Below are positions 53,112 through 63,078 of a DNA stretch of 64,000 bases, piece by piece. The DNA is from Cellulophaga sp. HaHaR_3_176. GTDB taxonomy: Bacteria > Bacteroidota > Bacteroidia > Flavobacteriales > Flavobacteriaceae. The translations under genes and the position numbers were made by a program. The notes under the pieces are model-generated. The model saw only the letters and a list, made by a program, of their open reading frames with translations, searched no databases and was not told the DNA's origin. The DNA is taken from contig NZ_CP058990.1 in NCBI RefSeq assembly GCF_019021925.1, forward strand, positions 1,108,001 through 1,172,000. The letters are read 5' to 3'. The first letter of the stretch is position 1; each line of letters starts with the position of its first letter.

Positions 53112-55836
53112 AAATACACTAGCATTACTAGTCTTTATTTCTTTCGCGAGCTGGTCTCATGCACAAATTCCACTTCCTAAAAGTCAAGAATCAGGATACC
53201 CTCGTTTATATGTTACTCAAGACGAAAAAAAGGATTTACAAAAAACCATTAAAAAAGAAACTTGGGCTAAAGAGGTGTTAACAGGAATTCATAAACGAAT
53301 AGATACCCATGTAGAGCGCCATGTTGATGATCCAGAGTGGATGGTTTCTCGTTTGCAAATGTATTGGAAAACAAAAGCAACCAATGTTTACGTTAATGGG
53401 GTAGATTATTCTCATGCTGATGGTGAAGCTCCTGTGCCTACAGTACGTTTTACAGGATCTCGAAATTCGGCTACCGCTTATGGTAAGCCTGCTCTTGAAG
53501 ATATTTTACCCTATATGGATGATCCTCGTGGGTTATACTTGCCAAACCGAACAAAAGAAGGAAACCCTTTTGAGTGGGCAGAACAATCTGAAACAGGTGG
53601 AATAATTATCTCAATTAATAGAGAGATAATGGGCTTAGGTAAAGAAGCAGCTTTTCTGTATTGGTTAGAGAATGATGATACATTTGCTAAGTTTTCTTTT
53701 GATTTATTTGATACCTATATGATGGGGATGTCTTACAGAAGCGAACCTATTGATATCTTAAATGGACACATTCAAACGCTAGTTGGTTTAACAAATTTTC
53801 AAGTAATACACGAAGGTACTTTGAGTGACGTAGCAGAACTGTATGATTTTTTACACCCTTATATTGAAGCAAATTACCCTGAAAAGATTAATATTTATGA
53901 TACGACCATTAAAAAGTGGACAGATTTAGTAATTAAAAATGGCGTACCTCAAAACAATTGGAATCTTCATCAAGCAAATATCATTTTAAAAGCAGCGATG
54001 GTCCTGCAAGATAATAGCAATTATGAAGACAAAAAAGGTCGCGAATACTACATTAATTATATATTGAATGTTACTTCAGCAAGACAATGGTCTTTAACCA
54101 AATTTATGGACTACGGTTATGATGAAAGTAATGGTGTTTGGAATGAATGTCCTGGATACTCTATTGGGGTAACAAAAAGTCTTACCAATTTTATTAGAGA
54201 TTTTGACAATACATTTGATCATAACATTCTGCCGTATACCCCTGTAATGGAAAAAGCTGTAAAAATGCTACCACAATATATATTTCCAAATGGTGAAATT
54301 GTTGCTTTTGGAGATAGTTATTATGGTCCACTAGATACAGAAGCTATGAGTGATATGATCCGCATTGCTCAAAAAAATAAGGACACGAAACTAGAGGAAG
54401 AATTTACAGGCTTGTATCGTTTGTTTAATGACGATTCAAAGAATTCAGACAAATCAAGAAAGCCAAAGGCCGAAATCGCTTCGTTTTTTGCGAGTAAACC
54501 TCTGGTGTTGAATCCAAAGTATGGTAAAGGAAGTATGGACGATTATATAACTCAAACTTTTTATGCGCCTAATGTCAGTTGGCATGTACAACGTATGGGT
54601 ACAGGTAAAGATGGGATGATGGTATCGTTAAATGGATCATTAGGAAACCATATGCATGCTAATGGTATTAATATGGAATTGTATGGAAAAGGATTTGTAC
54701 AAGGAGCAGATCCAGGCAAGGGTGCTAATTATCTTCAACCTATTTACTTAGAATATTACTCGCAGTTTCCTGCTCATAATACGGTAATGGTAGATGGTAC
54801 CTCTTCGTATACCGAAATGTTGAGTAATCATGCCTTTGATTTAGTTGGGCAGTATCCAAAATCAGAAGAAAAAGAAGGTTTTTATAAAGCTATTACGTAT
54901 TCTGATGTATTCTTTTTAGAGCCAGAAAGCCGTAGTGATCAAAGCAGATTGGTGAGTATTATCAAAACTGGAGAAAGTACAGGGTATTATGTAGATATTT
55001 TTCGTTCTAAAAAACAACGTGGTGGCGATAAGTTTCATGATTATTTCTATCATAATCTAGGACAAAGTATGCACGTGAGTGATGCCAATGGGAACCCATT
55101 GGAATTATTGCCAAGTGAAGAAATGGGTTTTGCAGGAGGTCATTTATATGCTTTTGATTATATGTGGGATAAAAAATCTATTCGCACAAATGAAGATTAT
55201 CAGGCAGAATGGAAAATAGACATGCCTGAGGGTGAAGAAGATGTTTTCATGAACCTTTGGATGAAAGGTACCAAAGGGCGTGAAGTATTTACTATCAAAT
55301 CTCCTCCTAATAAAGCATTTAAATACAATAAAAAAATACCGTATGATGTCGGCGAGGCACCTTATTTGACCCTTGCAGCTAGGCAACATGGCGAGGCCTG
55401 GAGCAAGCCTTTTGCATCGGTTTATGAACCGTTTACCTCTAGTGAGGGAAAAAGTGTTGCTACTATTTCAGGTTTTGATGATGAAAATGGAAGTACAGAT
55501 TTTGTAGGGCTTCATATAGTGCATAAATCAGGGAGAGAAGACTTTGTTTTTTCCTCAACAGAAGATAAAATAGCAAAATATAAAGAGACCAATACAGATG
55601 CAGCTTATGCTTTAGTGGGTCAAGAAAAAAATAAGGATATCATCTTATTTTTAGGAAACGGAACAGAACTTACCGCTAAGGGTTTTAAGATGGCAACAAA
55701 TAAAAAAGGGAATGTAGTTCTTGAAATTAAAGCAGGAAAATTGTTTTTAAACAATGAAGTTCCGGTAACCATAATACATGATAAAAAGGAAAAGCAATTT
55801 GCTGTTGGAGCATATCGGTCTGTGCAATTAGATTAA
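53104..55836 (+). CDS. heparinase II/III-like protein, putative polysaccharide lyase (paralogue 2)
   Basis: A 910-residue secreted protein (signal ALLVFISFASWSHAQ), homologous along its length to the protein at 40899: WMVSRLQMYWKTKATNVYVN, GEAPVPTVRFTGSRN and MDDPRGLYL near the start, NWNLHQANIILKAAMVL in the toroid, and the sandwich motif GNHMHANGINMELYGKGF with His516 and His518. SQFPAHNTVMVDGTSSY follows. It probably attacks the same polymer as its paralogue, at a differently sulfated or branched site. Its start overlaps the permuted SGNH gene by 8 bases, so the two are translationally coupled. The PL family is not assigned. Confidence 0.8.
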   Translation: MIKNTLALLVFISFASWSHAQIPLPKSQESGYPRLYVTQDEKKDLQKTIKKETWAKEVLTGIHKRIDTHVERHVDDPEWMVSRLQMYWKTKATNVYVNGVDYSHADGEAPVPTVRFTGSRNSATAYGKPALEDILPYMDDPRGLYLPNRTKEGNPFEWAEQSETGGIIISINREIMGLGKEAAFLYWLENDDTFAKFSFDLFDTYMMGMSYRSEPIDILNGHIQTLVGLTNFQVIHEGTLSDVAELYDFLHPYIEANYPEKINIYDTTIKKWTDLVIKNGVPQNNWNLHQANIILKAAMVLQDNSNYEDKKGREYYINYILNVTSARQWSLTKFMDYGYDESNGVWNECPGYSIGVTKSLTNFIRDFDNTFDHNILPYTPVMEKAVKMLPQYIFPNGEIVAFGDSYYGPLDTEAMSDMIRIAQKNKDTKLEEEFTGLYRLFNDDSKNSDKSRKPKAEIASFFASKPLVLNPKYGKGSMDDYITQTFYAPNVSWHVQRMGTGKDGMMVSLNGSLGNHMHANGINMELYGKGFVQGADPGKGANYLQPIYLEYYSQFPAHNTVMVDGTSSYTEMLSNHAFDLVGQYPKSEEKEGFYKAITYSDVFFLEPESRSDQSRLVSIIKTGESTGYYVDIFRSKKQRGGDKFHDYFYHNLGQSMHVSDANGNPLELLPSEEMGFAGGHLYAFDYMWDKKSIRTNEDYQAEWKIDMPEGEEDVFMNLWMKGTKGREVFTIKSPPNKAFKYNKKIPYDVGEAPYLTLAARQHGEAWSKPFASVYEPFTSSEGKSVATISGFDDENGSTDFVGLHIVHKSGREDFVFSSTEDKIAKYKETNTDAAYALVGQEKNKDIILFLGNGTELTAKGFKMATNKKGNVVLEIKAGKLFLNNEVPVTIIHDKKEKQFAVGAYRSVQLD

Positions 55837-55894
55837 TACTTTAAGTATTGGATTTTCAAAATGAAATGGATTAAATAAATGAAAAGGGTGTTGT

Positions 55895-57862
55895 ATGAGA
55901 ACAAATAATATAGATATGAAAAGAAAGAGTGCTATAGTTATCTGCCTGAGTTTTTTATGTTCTTTTACCTTGGTATTTAGTGCTACAATTAAAAAAGAAG
56001 CACCCTTAGATATACGAGAGTTTTTAAAACATGCAGATGGTGAAACTATTTATCCTTCAATAAAGCAGGTTGAAATGCTTAAAAAAGTGATACCAATAAA
56101 AGCATACCAACCAGCACCAGCAAGTAACGATCGAGTGTATTGGAATATAATAGCAGCAACACCTTCAGGTAAGTCATACCTGCAAAAAGCATTGGCTATG
56201 CTCGATAAAGCTCCAGAAGTACCTATTTCAGATGAGATTTATAAACGTGCTAATAAAGAAGGGAATAGAGGAATTTATAAGCCTAGATATTACCGAACAA
56301 TGGAGCGTTTAGAGCATTTTATACTAGCAGAATGCTTAGAGAATAAAGGGCAGTTTGTTCCACAAATAAATACCTATTTGCAAGCTATTTTAGATATGAA
56401 ATCATGGTTGCATCCAAACCATGATGATGCTAAAAATGGTGTTTTTGAAGGTAGGCGTGTGTCAATAGATTTAGGTGCACGAAAATTTGGTGGTGTATTG
56501 GCATTGGCTTCATCGCTTTTAATAGATGAACTTTCTGAGGCTATGCATGATGCTATAAAAGAACAATTACAATGGCGTATTACCGATACTTATTTACAAA
56601 GTAGTAAAGTACCTGATGAAAACAATCGTTGGCTTAATGGTACGAGTAATTGGAATTCCGTTTGCACAAGCGGATCCGTTTTGGTGACCATTACAAATTC
56701 AAATAGTTATGAAGAACGTGTGGCTGCAATAGGTTCTGCAATAAATAGCATGAAATATTATTTGAGTGGCTTTGGTGCCGATGGGTATTGCTCAGAAGGT
56801 TTAGGATATTGGGGGTACGGTTTCAACCATTATTTGTATTTGGCGCAAATGCTGTCTGATTATACCGATGGAAAAATAAATTTATTTACGTTTGATAATC
56901 CAGAGAAATTAAAAAGAGTAGGAAATTTTCCAGAACATTTTGAAATACAGCAAGGTACTTGCGCTCCTTTTTCTGATGGCGTTTCACATATAAAAAGTTC
57001 TGGAAGTAATTTTGCTGAGGTCTTGTCTTCTAAATATTATGGGGCAAAGAAGCCGTCAGGAATTAGAATGGAAGAAGCTGTAGAGCAAATTATGGCGTGG
57101 AATAATCCAATACTTTTTAGTGCAGCAGAAAGTCCTTTAGAACAAAAATCAGTTTTAAAAGGACACACGTATTTTGATGATTTTGGAATGATAATTTCAC
57201 GAGGAAAACAGAAAGTTCCTTTTTCAATAGCGCTTAAAGCTGGGCATAATGCCGAAAATCATAACCATAGTGATGTTGGTACCTATAGTATCGTTCTTGG
57301 GGAAGATTTTATGACTGGTGATATTGGAGCACCTTCATATATAGCGGGGTCATTTTCACCAGACAATAAAGCTCGAAGTTCTTGGGGGCATCCTGTACCT
57401 AAAATAAATAATACGCTACAAGCGAATGGTAGGGCGTTTGAAGGAAAAATTATTGAAACGGTCTTTGAAGAAAAGCTTGATAAAGTGATAATGGATCTCA
57501 AATCAGCCTATGCTATACCACTATTAAAATCTTTAACGAGAACGATACGAAATGATAAAGAAGGAACAGGAACAATAACGATAGAGGATGATGTTGTAAG
57601 TACTGCGCCTATCGCTTTTGGAACGGCAATTATGACGTATTCACAGTATGAATTCATAGATGATCATACTGTGTTATTGACTTCTGAACATCAGAAATTA
57701 AAAGTTGAAATTAAGAGTAAGAAAGGGGTATTAAAAATAAAAGATGAGAAAGTTCCTGTTACACACTTAAGAGAAGCTGGAACAGCGTATAGAATTGGAA
57801 TCGACTTTGTAAAACCAATTCAAAAAGGCAAAATTACAATTACGTACACACCTGTTTATTAA
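55895..57862 (+). CDS. heparinase II/III-like protein, shorter type
   Basis: A 655-residue secreted protein. Signal peptide (VICLSFLCSFTLVFSA), then an (alpha/alpha) toroid at about 60-360 (LEHFILAECLENKGQFVPQI, NRWLNGTSNWNSVC, GADGYCSEGLGYWGYGFNHY) and a heparinase II/III-type sandwich with AGHNAENHNHSDVGTYSIVL (His456, His458). It is only distantly related to the two larger proteins. Relatives of this type include lyases and, I recall from work on ulvan, an oligosaccharide dehydratase. It may act on oligosaccharides made by the bigger enzymes. A GTG-free ATG at 55895 is used; an ATG at 55916 also gives a good signal peptide. Confidence 0.8.
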   Translation: MRTNNIDMKRKSAIVICLSFLCSFTLVFSATIKKEAPLDIREFLKHADGETIYPSIKQVEMLKKVIPIKAYQPAPASNDRVYWNIIAATPSGKSYLQKALAMLDKAPEVPISDEIYKRANKEGNRGIYKPRYYRTMERLEHFILAECLENKGQFVPQINTYLQAILDMKSWLHPNHDDAKNGVFEGRRVSIDLGARKFGGVLALASSLLIDELSEAMHDAIKEQLQWRITDTYLQSSKVPDENNRWLNGTSNWNSVCTSGSVLVTITNSNSYEERVAAIGSAINSMKYYLSGFGADGYCSEGLGYWGYGFNHYLYLAQMLSDYTDGKINLFTFDNPEKLKRVGNFPEHFEIQQGTCAPFSDGVSHIKSSGSNFAEVLSSKYYGAKKPSGIRMEEAVEQIMAWNNPILFSAAESPLEQKSVLKGHTYFDDFGMIISRGKQKVPFSIALKAGHNAENHNHSDVGTYSIVLGEDFMTGDIGAPSYIAGSFSPDNKARSSWGHPVPKINNTLQANGRAFEGKIIETVFEEKLDKVIMDLKSAYAIPLLKSLTRTIRNDKEGTGTITIEDDVVSTAPIAFGTAIMTYSQYEFIDDHTVLLTSEHQKLKVEIKSKKGVLKIKDEKVPVTHLREAGTAYRIGIDFVKPIQKGKITITYTPVY

Positions 57863-57873
57863 ATATATATAAA

Positions 57874-60006
57874 ATGAAAAGTCCGTTAATCAACTTTGTT
57901 ATAGTTTTATTTTTTGTTTTTAGTTCGTGTATTAATTCCGATTCTAAAAATGAAATAATTTTTTATGTCTCTTTAGATGGTAACGATACACAAAGTGGGA
58001 CAAGTATTGAAGAATCATTTAAATCATTAGAAAAAGCACGTAATGTTATAAGAGATCTTAAGCAAAATGGAGAAATTAATAAACCAGTTACAGTATATAT
58101 AAAAGGAGGTACGTATCAGCTTTCTAAACCTTTTATTTTAAAAAATGAAGATTCTGGAACTGAAAATCACCCAATCACCTATAGTAATTATAATAATGAA
58201 AAGGCTATTATAAGTGGAGGTTTGCAAGTTACAGAATGGGAGAAAACCAAACTTAATAATTATACAGTTATGGTTTCAGATCTATCTAAAATTCAAGGAT
58301 ATGTACCTTTTGAGCAATTATGGATAAATAACCAACGCGTAACTCAAGCAAGAACACCAAATAGTGGATATTTAAAAGTACCTGCTTTACAAGGAGAAGA
58401 TACTGTAAATGAAAGGCGAAGTAGTTCTTATGATTTTTCTTATAAAAAAACTGATGAACATTATTTTGATACTATTGATGACGGCGTAGCAGTTGTGTTT
58501 AATAAATGGCTAGAGTACCACATGCCAATTGATAAAATTGATCGTGAAAATAAAAAAATTATATCAACTAAAAAAGGAGGTAGGGCAATTGAAGCAGATG
58601 ATGATTACTACTTAGAAGGAGGTAGAGCGATGCTTGATAAGCCAGGAGAATGGTATTTAGACAGACAAGATAAAAAACTTTATTATTTTCCAAAGGAAGG
58701 AGAGATTGACATTATAGCAACGATTCCCTCTTTAATAAATGTGCTTCGATTAGAAGGTAATTCTGATAATGGAAAATATGTTGAACATGTACAATTTAAA
58801 GGACTAACTTTTAGTCATACGACATGGGTATTATCTAGAGAAGCTGAAGAATCTGGTTATGGTCAAGCAGATATAAAAATGGATGGAGCGATTTTTTTAA
58901 CTGGAGCTAAAAATTGTCTTTTTGAAAAATGTGAAATTACTCAAATAGGTAATTACGGACTAGAAATATCATTAGGTTGTTCAAGTAATAAAATTTTACA
59001 ATGTGATATTCATGACTTAGGAGCAGGCGGTTTTTTGATTGGCCCAAAAATACGTCCGAAAGGAAAAGTAAGAGTAGAAGATATTGGAGAAAAGCTACCA
59101 TTGGTATTAGAAAAACCTACAGATGCAACCCATACTAATGAGATAGCTGATTGTCGAATTTATGATGGTGGAAAATATTTTCATTGTGCTGTTGGTATTT
59201 GGATAGGGCAGAGTCCTGATAATCAAATTCACCATAATGAAATCTATAATTTTTATTACTCAGCTATTTCTTCGGGTTGGACATGGGGTTACGGTCCTGC
59301 ATTAGCAACAGGTAATATTTTTGAATATAATTACATTCACCATATAGGTAAACTAAAAAATGGAGATGGTTCTGTACTTAGTGATTTAGGAGGTATTTAT
59401 ACTTTGGGAGACCAAACAGGGACTATTATTAGAAATAATGAATTCCATGATATTTGGGCAGGAAAGTATGGCGGATGGGCCATTTATTGTGATGAAGGGA
59501 CCTCTAATATACGTATTGAAAATAACCTTGCTTATCGTTGTAGGCATGCAGCTTTTAACCAACATTACGGAAAAAATAACCTTATTAAAAATAACATTTT
59601 TGCTTTTGCAGATGCTAGTGTAGTAATGATGGCAAAATTTCAACCACATACTACTTTTATTTTAGAAAATAATATTTTATTAAGTGATGGTATTCCAATT
59701 TATGCTGGTGGTTATGAGTACAATGTAGAGCAAAAAGGCGGTTTCGTAGCAGATAATAATTTGGTCTGGTCTACTACAAATGATGTTTTGGGAGCACAAA
59801 ATCGTTTTCCGAGTAGAATTTACGAACCTAATGAGCTTGTTATGAGTTGGAAAGAATGGCAATCATTAGGAAATGATCAGCATTCACTAATTGCAGATCC
59901 AGGCTTTAAAGATCCAACTAATGGTGATTTTAGCTTACCAGACGATAGTCCAGCATTAAAAATAGGATTTAAACCGTTTCCGTTAGGTCAAGCAGGCCCT
60001 CGTTAA
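57874..60006 (+). CDS. GH141-like right-handed beta-helix lipoprotein
   Basis: A 710-residue lipoprotein (signal ending at Cys19, LFFVFSSC). The opening IIFYVSLDGNDTQSGTSIEE and EKARNVIRDLKQNGEI, the PVTVYIKGGTYQLSKPFIL segment and the later FEQLWINNQRVTQARTPN are typical of GH141 and its relatives, which include an alpha-L-fucosidase and a xylanase. Beta-helix coils follow (NCLFEKCEITQIGNYGLEIS, DNQIHHNEIYNFYYSAISSG, NIRIENNLAYRCRHAAF). It lies 11 bases after the heparinase-like gene. A fucose-releasing role would fit GH29 and GH95 nearby but is inferred. The other beta-helix protein (44616) is longer and carries a PDZ. Confidence 0.82.
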   Translation: MKSPLINFVIVLFFVFSSCINSDSKNEIIFYVSLDGNDTQSGTSIEESFKSLEKARNVIRDLKQNGEINKPVTVYIKGGTYQLSKPFILKNEDSGTENHPITYSNYNNEKAIISGGLQVTEWEKTKLNNYTVMVSDLSKIQGYVPFEQLWINNQRVTQARTPNSGYLKVPALQGEDTVNERRSSSYDFSYKKTDEHYFDTIDDGVAVVFNKWLEYHMPIDKIDRENKKIISTKKGGRAIEADDDYYLEGGRAMLDKPGEWYLDRQDKKLYYFPKEGEIDIIATIPSLINVLRLEGNSDNGKYVEHVQFKGLTFSHTTWVLSREAEESGYGQADIKMDGAIFLTGAKNCLFEKCEITQIGNYGLEISLGCSSNKILQCDIHDLGAGGFLIGPKIRPKGKVRVEDIGEKLPLVLEKPTDATHTNEIADCRIYDGGKYFHCAVGIWIGQSPDNQIHHNEIYNFYYSAISSGWTWGYGPALATGNIFEYNYIHHIGKLKNGDGSVLSDLGGIYTLGDQTGTIIRNNEFHDIWAGKYGGWAIYCDEGTSNIRIENNLAYRCRHAAFNQHYGKNNLIKNNIFAFADASVVMMAKFQPHTTFILENNILLSDGIPIYAGGYEYNVEQKGGFVADNNLVWSTTNDVLGAQNRFPSRIYEPNELVMSWKEWQSLGNDQHSLIADPGFKDPTNGDFSLPDDSPALKIGFKPFPLGQAGPR

Positions 60007-60058
60007 ATTTTCAAATTAACTAATTTATATAAGTACCAATATTTAAATAAAAGACACT

Positions 60059-61555
60059 ATGATCCAAAAAACATTTCTTTATAAATTGGGAATAGTAGTA
60101 TTAATCATAAGCTATTCTTGTAAAGGAGATGAGAAGAAGATTGTTACAGAAAAGAAACCTAATTTTTTGTTTGTTCTTGTTGATGATCAATCCCCTTTTG
60201 ATTTAGAGGTGTATGATGGTGCTTCTATTTTAGAAACACCAGCCATAAACCAATTAGCAAATGAAGGAACTGTTTTTGACGGAGCCTATAATATGGGTTC
60301 CATGAACGGAGCAGTTTGTACTCCTTCACGGCATATGATCATGACTGGCCGCACTGTATGGCATTTACCACCAAGTGCAGAATTTCAAGATAATACAGCT
60401 CCGAACCCTTTAGATGAACAAACCATAGGCGCTATTTTTAATAGGGCTGGATATAAAACTATGAGAACCTGCAAGGTTGGTAACTCTTATCCTGGCGCTA
60501 ATAAACAATTTACCGTTGTTCATGATGCAACCAAAAGAGGTGGAACAGAGGAATCTGGTAGCGCTTGGCATTCTAAACAAGTACTTGATTATTTAGCAAC
60601 TAGAGAAGAAGAGAAAGAAACGAATCCCTTTTTTATTTATTTCGGTTTCTCTCACCCACATGATACTAGAAATGGCACTCCAAAACTTTTAACAAAATAC
60701 GGAGCGACCAATCATAAGGATGAAACCACATTACCACCAGCAAATGTAAAGCAGCCAGAATTGCAAGAGAACTATCTTGCTAAGCATCCTTTTTTTCATG
60801 GGCATCCGGAATTGCGTGATGAAGAACGTGTAAGTGGCGTATGGAAAAATAGAGAAGAACAGACGGTTAGAAATGAGTTAGGTCGGGAGTATGCTTGTGA
60901 CGAAAATATAGACAATCAATTACAAAAAGTACTTGCTAGACTTAAAAAAACGGGTGAATTGGAGAATACCTATGTGATATATACTTCTGATCATGGAATG
61001 TCTATTGGGCGCCATGGATTAATGGGAAAGCAGAACTTATATGAGCATACCTGGCGCGTACCATTTATGATTAAAGGTCCTGGGATTACAGCAAATAAAA
61101 GAGTGCAAGGAAATATTTATTTACTAGATGTATTACCTACGTTATGTGATTTGGCAGGAATAGAAATTCCAGAAACAGTAGAAGGTAAAAGCTTTGTACC
61201 TGTTCTAAAAGGAGAAAAAGAAACAGTACGTGATGTAATGTATGGCGTATATGCTGGAGGAACAAAACCAGGGATGCGAAGTGTTAAAAAAGGAGATTGG
61301 AAATTAATAAAGTATGATGTAATGGACGGTGCTGTTCGAGAAACACAGCTGTTTAATTTAAAGGCCAACCCAAATGAATACCTTCCAGAGCACCAAAAAA
61401 TAGGAGCGATGGAAACGGACTTAGCAGAGAATCCTGAATACTCAGATAAATTAGCAGAGATGGAACAATTGTTATTGGAGCAAATGATTGAGAATGAAGA
61501 TCCATATCGTTTATGGAATCAAACAGGAGCATTAACTGTTGTAAACGATAAATAA
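60059..61555 (+). CDS. S1 family sulfatase, lipoprotein
   Basis: A 498-residue sulfatase with a lipoprotein signal ending at Cys21 (VVLIISYSC), so it should be membrane-anchored. Metal site FLFVLVDDQSPFDLEVYDG; formylglycine signature AVCTPSRHMIMTG with Cys87 (CTPSR form); later FGFSHPHDTRNGTPK and YTSDHGMSIGRHGLMGKQNL. It differs in its motifs from the sulfatases at 39315 and 61575, so the three probably remove sulfate from different positions or sugars. It follows the GH141-like gene by 52 bases and precedes the next sulfatase by 19. The subfamily is not assigned. Confidence 0.94.
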   Translation: MIQKTFLYKLGIVVLIISYSCKGDEKKIVTEKKPNFLFVLVDDQSPFDLEVYDGASILETPAINQLANEGTVFDGAYNMGSMNGAVCTPSRHMIMTGRTVWHLPPSAEFQDNTAPNPLDEQTIGAIFNRAGYKTMRTCKVGNSYPGANKQFTVVHDATKRGGTEESGSAWHSKQVLDYLATREEEKETNPFFIYFGFSHPHDTRNGTPKLLTKYGATNHKDETTLPPANVKQPELQENYLAKHPFFHGHPELRDEERVSGVWKNREEQTVRNELGREYACDENIDNQLQKVLARLKKTGELENTYVIYTSDHGMSIGRHGLMGKQNLYEHTWRVPFMIKGPGITANKRVQGNIYLLDVLPTLCDLAGIEIPETVEGKSFVPVLKGEKETVRDVMYGVYAGGTKPGMRSVKKGDWKLIKYDVMDGAVRETQLFNLKANPNEYLPEHQKIGAMETDLAENPEYSDKLAEMEQLLLEQMIENEDPYRLWNQTGALTVVNDK

Positions 61556-61574
61556 TACTTAAAAAAAGAGACTA

Positions 61575-63029
61575 ATGAAAGTAAAAATTTTAAAATTGAA
61601 TTTGGTAATTTCTATATTCATAGTATGTTTTAGTGTTTCCGAAAATGGATATTCACAAAATGAACAACCAAATATTGTAGTTTTTTTATGTGATGATTTA
61701 GGGTATGGCGATTTATCATCTTACGGTCATCCATTTATTGAAACTCCAAATATTGATCAATTAGCATCAGAGGGCATTAAGTTAACTAATTTTTATGCTG
61801 CAGCGCCTGTGTGTTCTCCTTCACGAGTTGGGCTCTTAACAGGCAGAAGCCCAAATAGAGCAGGGATTTATGATTTTATTGTTGGAGGAAATAAAAAAAG
61901 AGATGATAATAGAGATATGGTTCACCTTCAAGCAGATGAAGAAACCATTCCAGCTCGATTGAAGTCTGTAGGTTATGCAACTTCTTTAGTGGGGAAATGG
62001 CATTGTAGTTCTCTTTTTAATTCAGAGGAACAACCAAAACCTAGTCATTTTGGTTTTGACCATTGGTTTGCAACACATAACAATGCTTCTCCTAGTCATA
62101 AAAATCCTAAAAATTTTGTTCGTAATGGAGAAAAAGTAGGAGAAATAGAAGGCTTCAGTAGCCAGATTGTAGTAGATGAAGCTTTACAATGGCTCGATAA
62201 AAAAGAAGATAAAAAACCTTTTTTCTTGCAAGTAACTTTCCATGAACCTCATGTTCCTGTAGAGTCTCCACAAGAATTAGTAAACAAATACCTTCCAGTA
62301 GCTAAGAATGAAAATGAAGCTCAGTTTTTTGCTAATGTTGAAAATGTAGATTTGGCCGTTGGCCGAATGATGACCTATTTAGAGAAAAATCATTCGGAAA
62401 ATACCATTGTAATTTTTACTTCAGATAATGGTCCGGAAACACTTATGCGTTATGAGAAGGCCTATAGATCTTATGGTTCTCCAGGAGAATTGAAAGGAAT
62501 GAAACTTTGGACCAACGAAGCAGGGTTTAAAGTGCCTTGTGTTATAAAATGGTTGGGCAAACCAACGTTTACAGGAACATCTGATGCAGTGATTTCAGCG
62601 CTTGATTTTATGCCTACATTCTGTGATTTGTCGGGTGCAGAACTGCCAGAAAATGCATTAGACGGGCAGTCCATGCAATCTTTTCTACAAACTGGAAATA
62701 TCGAGAGAGAGAAACCATTGTTGTGGAGTTTTTACAATGCCGAGAATGATCATGTCATAGCCATGCGAGATGGAGATTGGAAAATAATGGCACAATTAAA
62801 AAATAAGGGAAACTACCTGCCTAAAATTTTTAATATCTATGATGGTAATGAAGCTTTTCTAAAAGAAAGTAAACTAACAGATTTTATCTTGTATAATTTA
62901 AAAGACGATGTTGGTGAAACTACAGATGTAGCATCAGAAAGTAGTAAGAAATATAAGGAAATGCGTAAAAAGCTAAAAAGAGAATATGAAGAATTACTAG
63001 CGGATAGCCATATTTGGATACGAAATTAA
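61575..63029 (+). CDS. S1 family sulfatase
   Basis: A 484-residue exported sulfatase (signal LVISIFIVCFSVSENGYSQ). Metal site IVVFLCDDLGYGDLSSYGHP; formylglycine signature VCSPSRVGLLTG with Cys80; SLVGKWHCSS; then IFTSDNGPETL. The DDLGYGDLSSYGHP form is that of the common arylsulfatase A-like group, which contains many marine polysaccharide sulfatases. It is the third sulfatase of the PUL, between the lipoprotein sulfatase and the GH95 gene (49 bases later). Substrate position is unknown. Confidence 0.95.
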   Translation: MKVKILKLNLVISIFIVCFSVSENGYSQNEQPNIVVFLCDDLGYGDLSSYGHPFIETPNIDQLASEGIKLTNFYAAAPVCSPSRVGLLTGRSPNRAGIYDFIVGGNKKRDDNRDMVHLQADEETIPARLKSVGYATSLVGKWHCSSLFNSEEQPKPSHFGFDHWFATHNNASPSHKNPKNFVRNGEKVGEIEGFSSQIVVDEALQWLDKKEDKKPFFLQVTFHEPHVPVESPQELVNKYLPVAKNENEAQFFANVENVDLAVGRMMTYLEKNHSENTIVIFTSDNGPETLMRYEKAYRSYGSPGELKGMKLWTNEAGFKVPCVIKWLGKPTFTGTSDAVISALDFMPTFCDLSGAELPENALDGQSMQSFLQTGNIEREKPLLWSFYNAENDHVIAMRDGDWKIMAQLKNKGNYLPKIFNIYDGNEAFLKESKLTDFILYNLKDDVGETTDVASESSKKYKEMRKKLKREYEELLADSHIWIRN

Positions 63030-63078
63030 AACGAAGAAATTTTCGAAGTACCTAGAGGTGCGAAAAATAAATATACAG

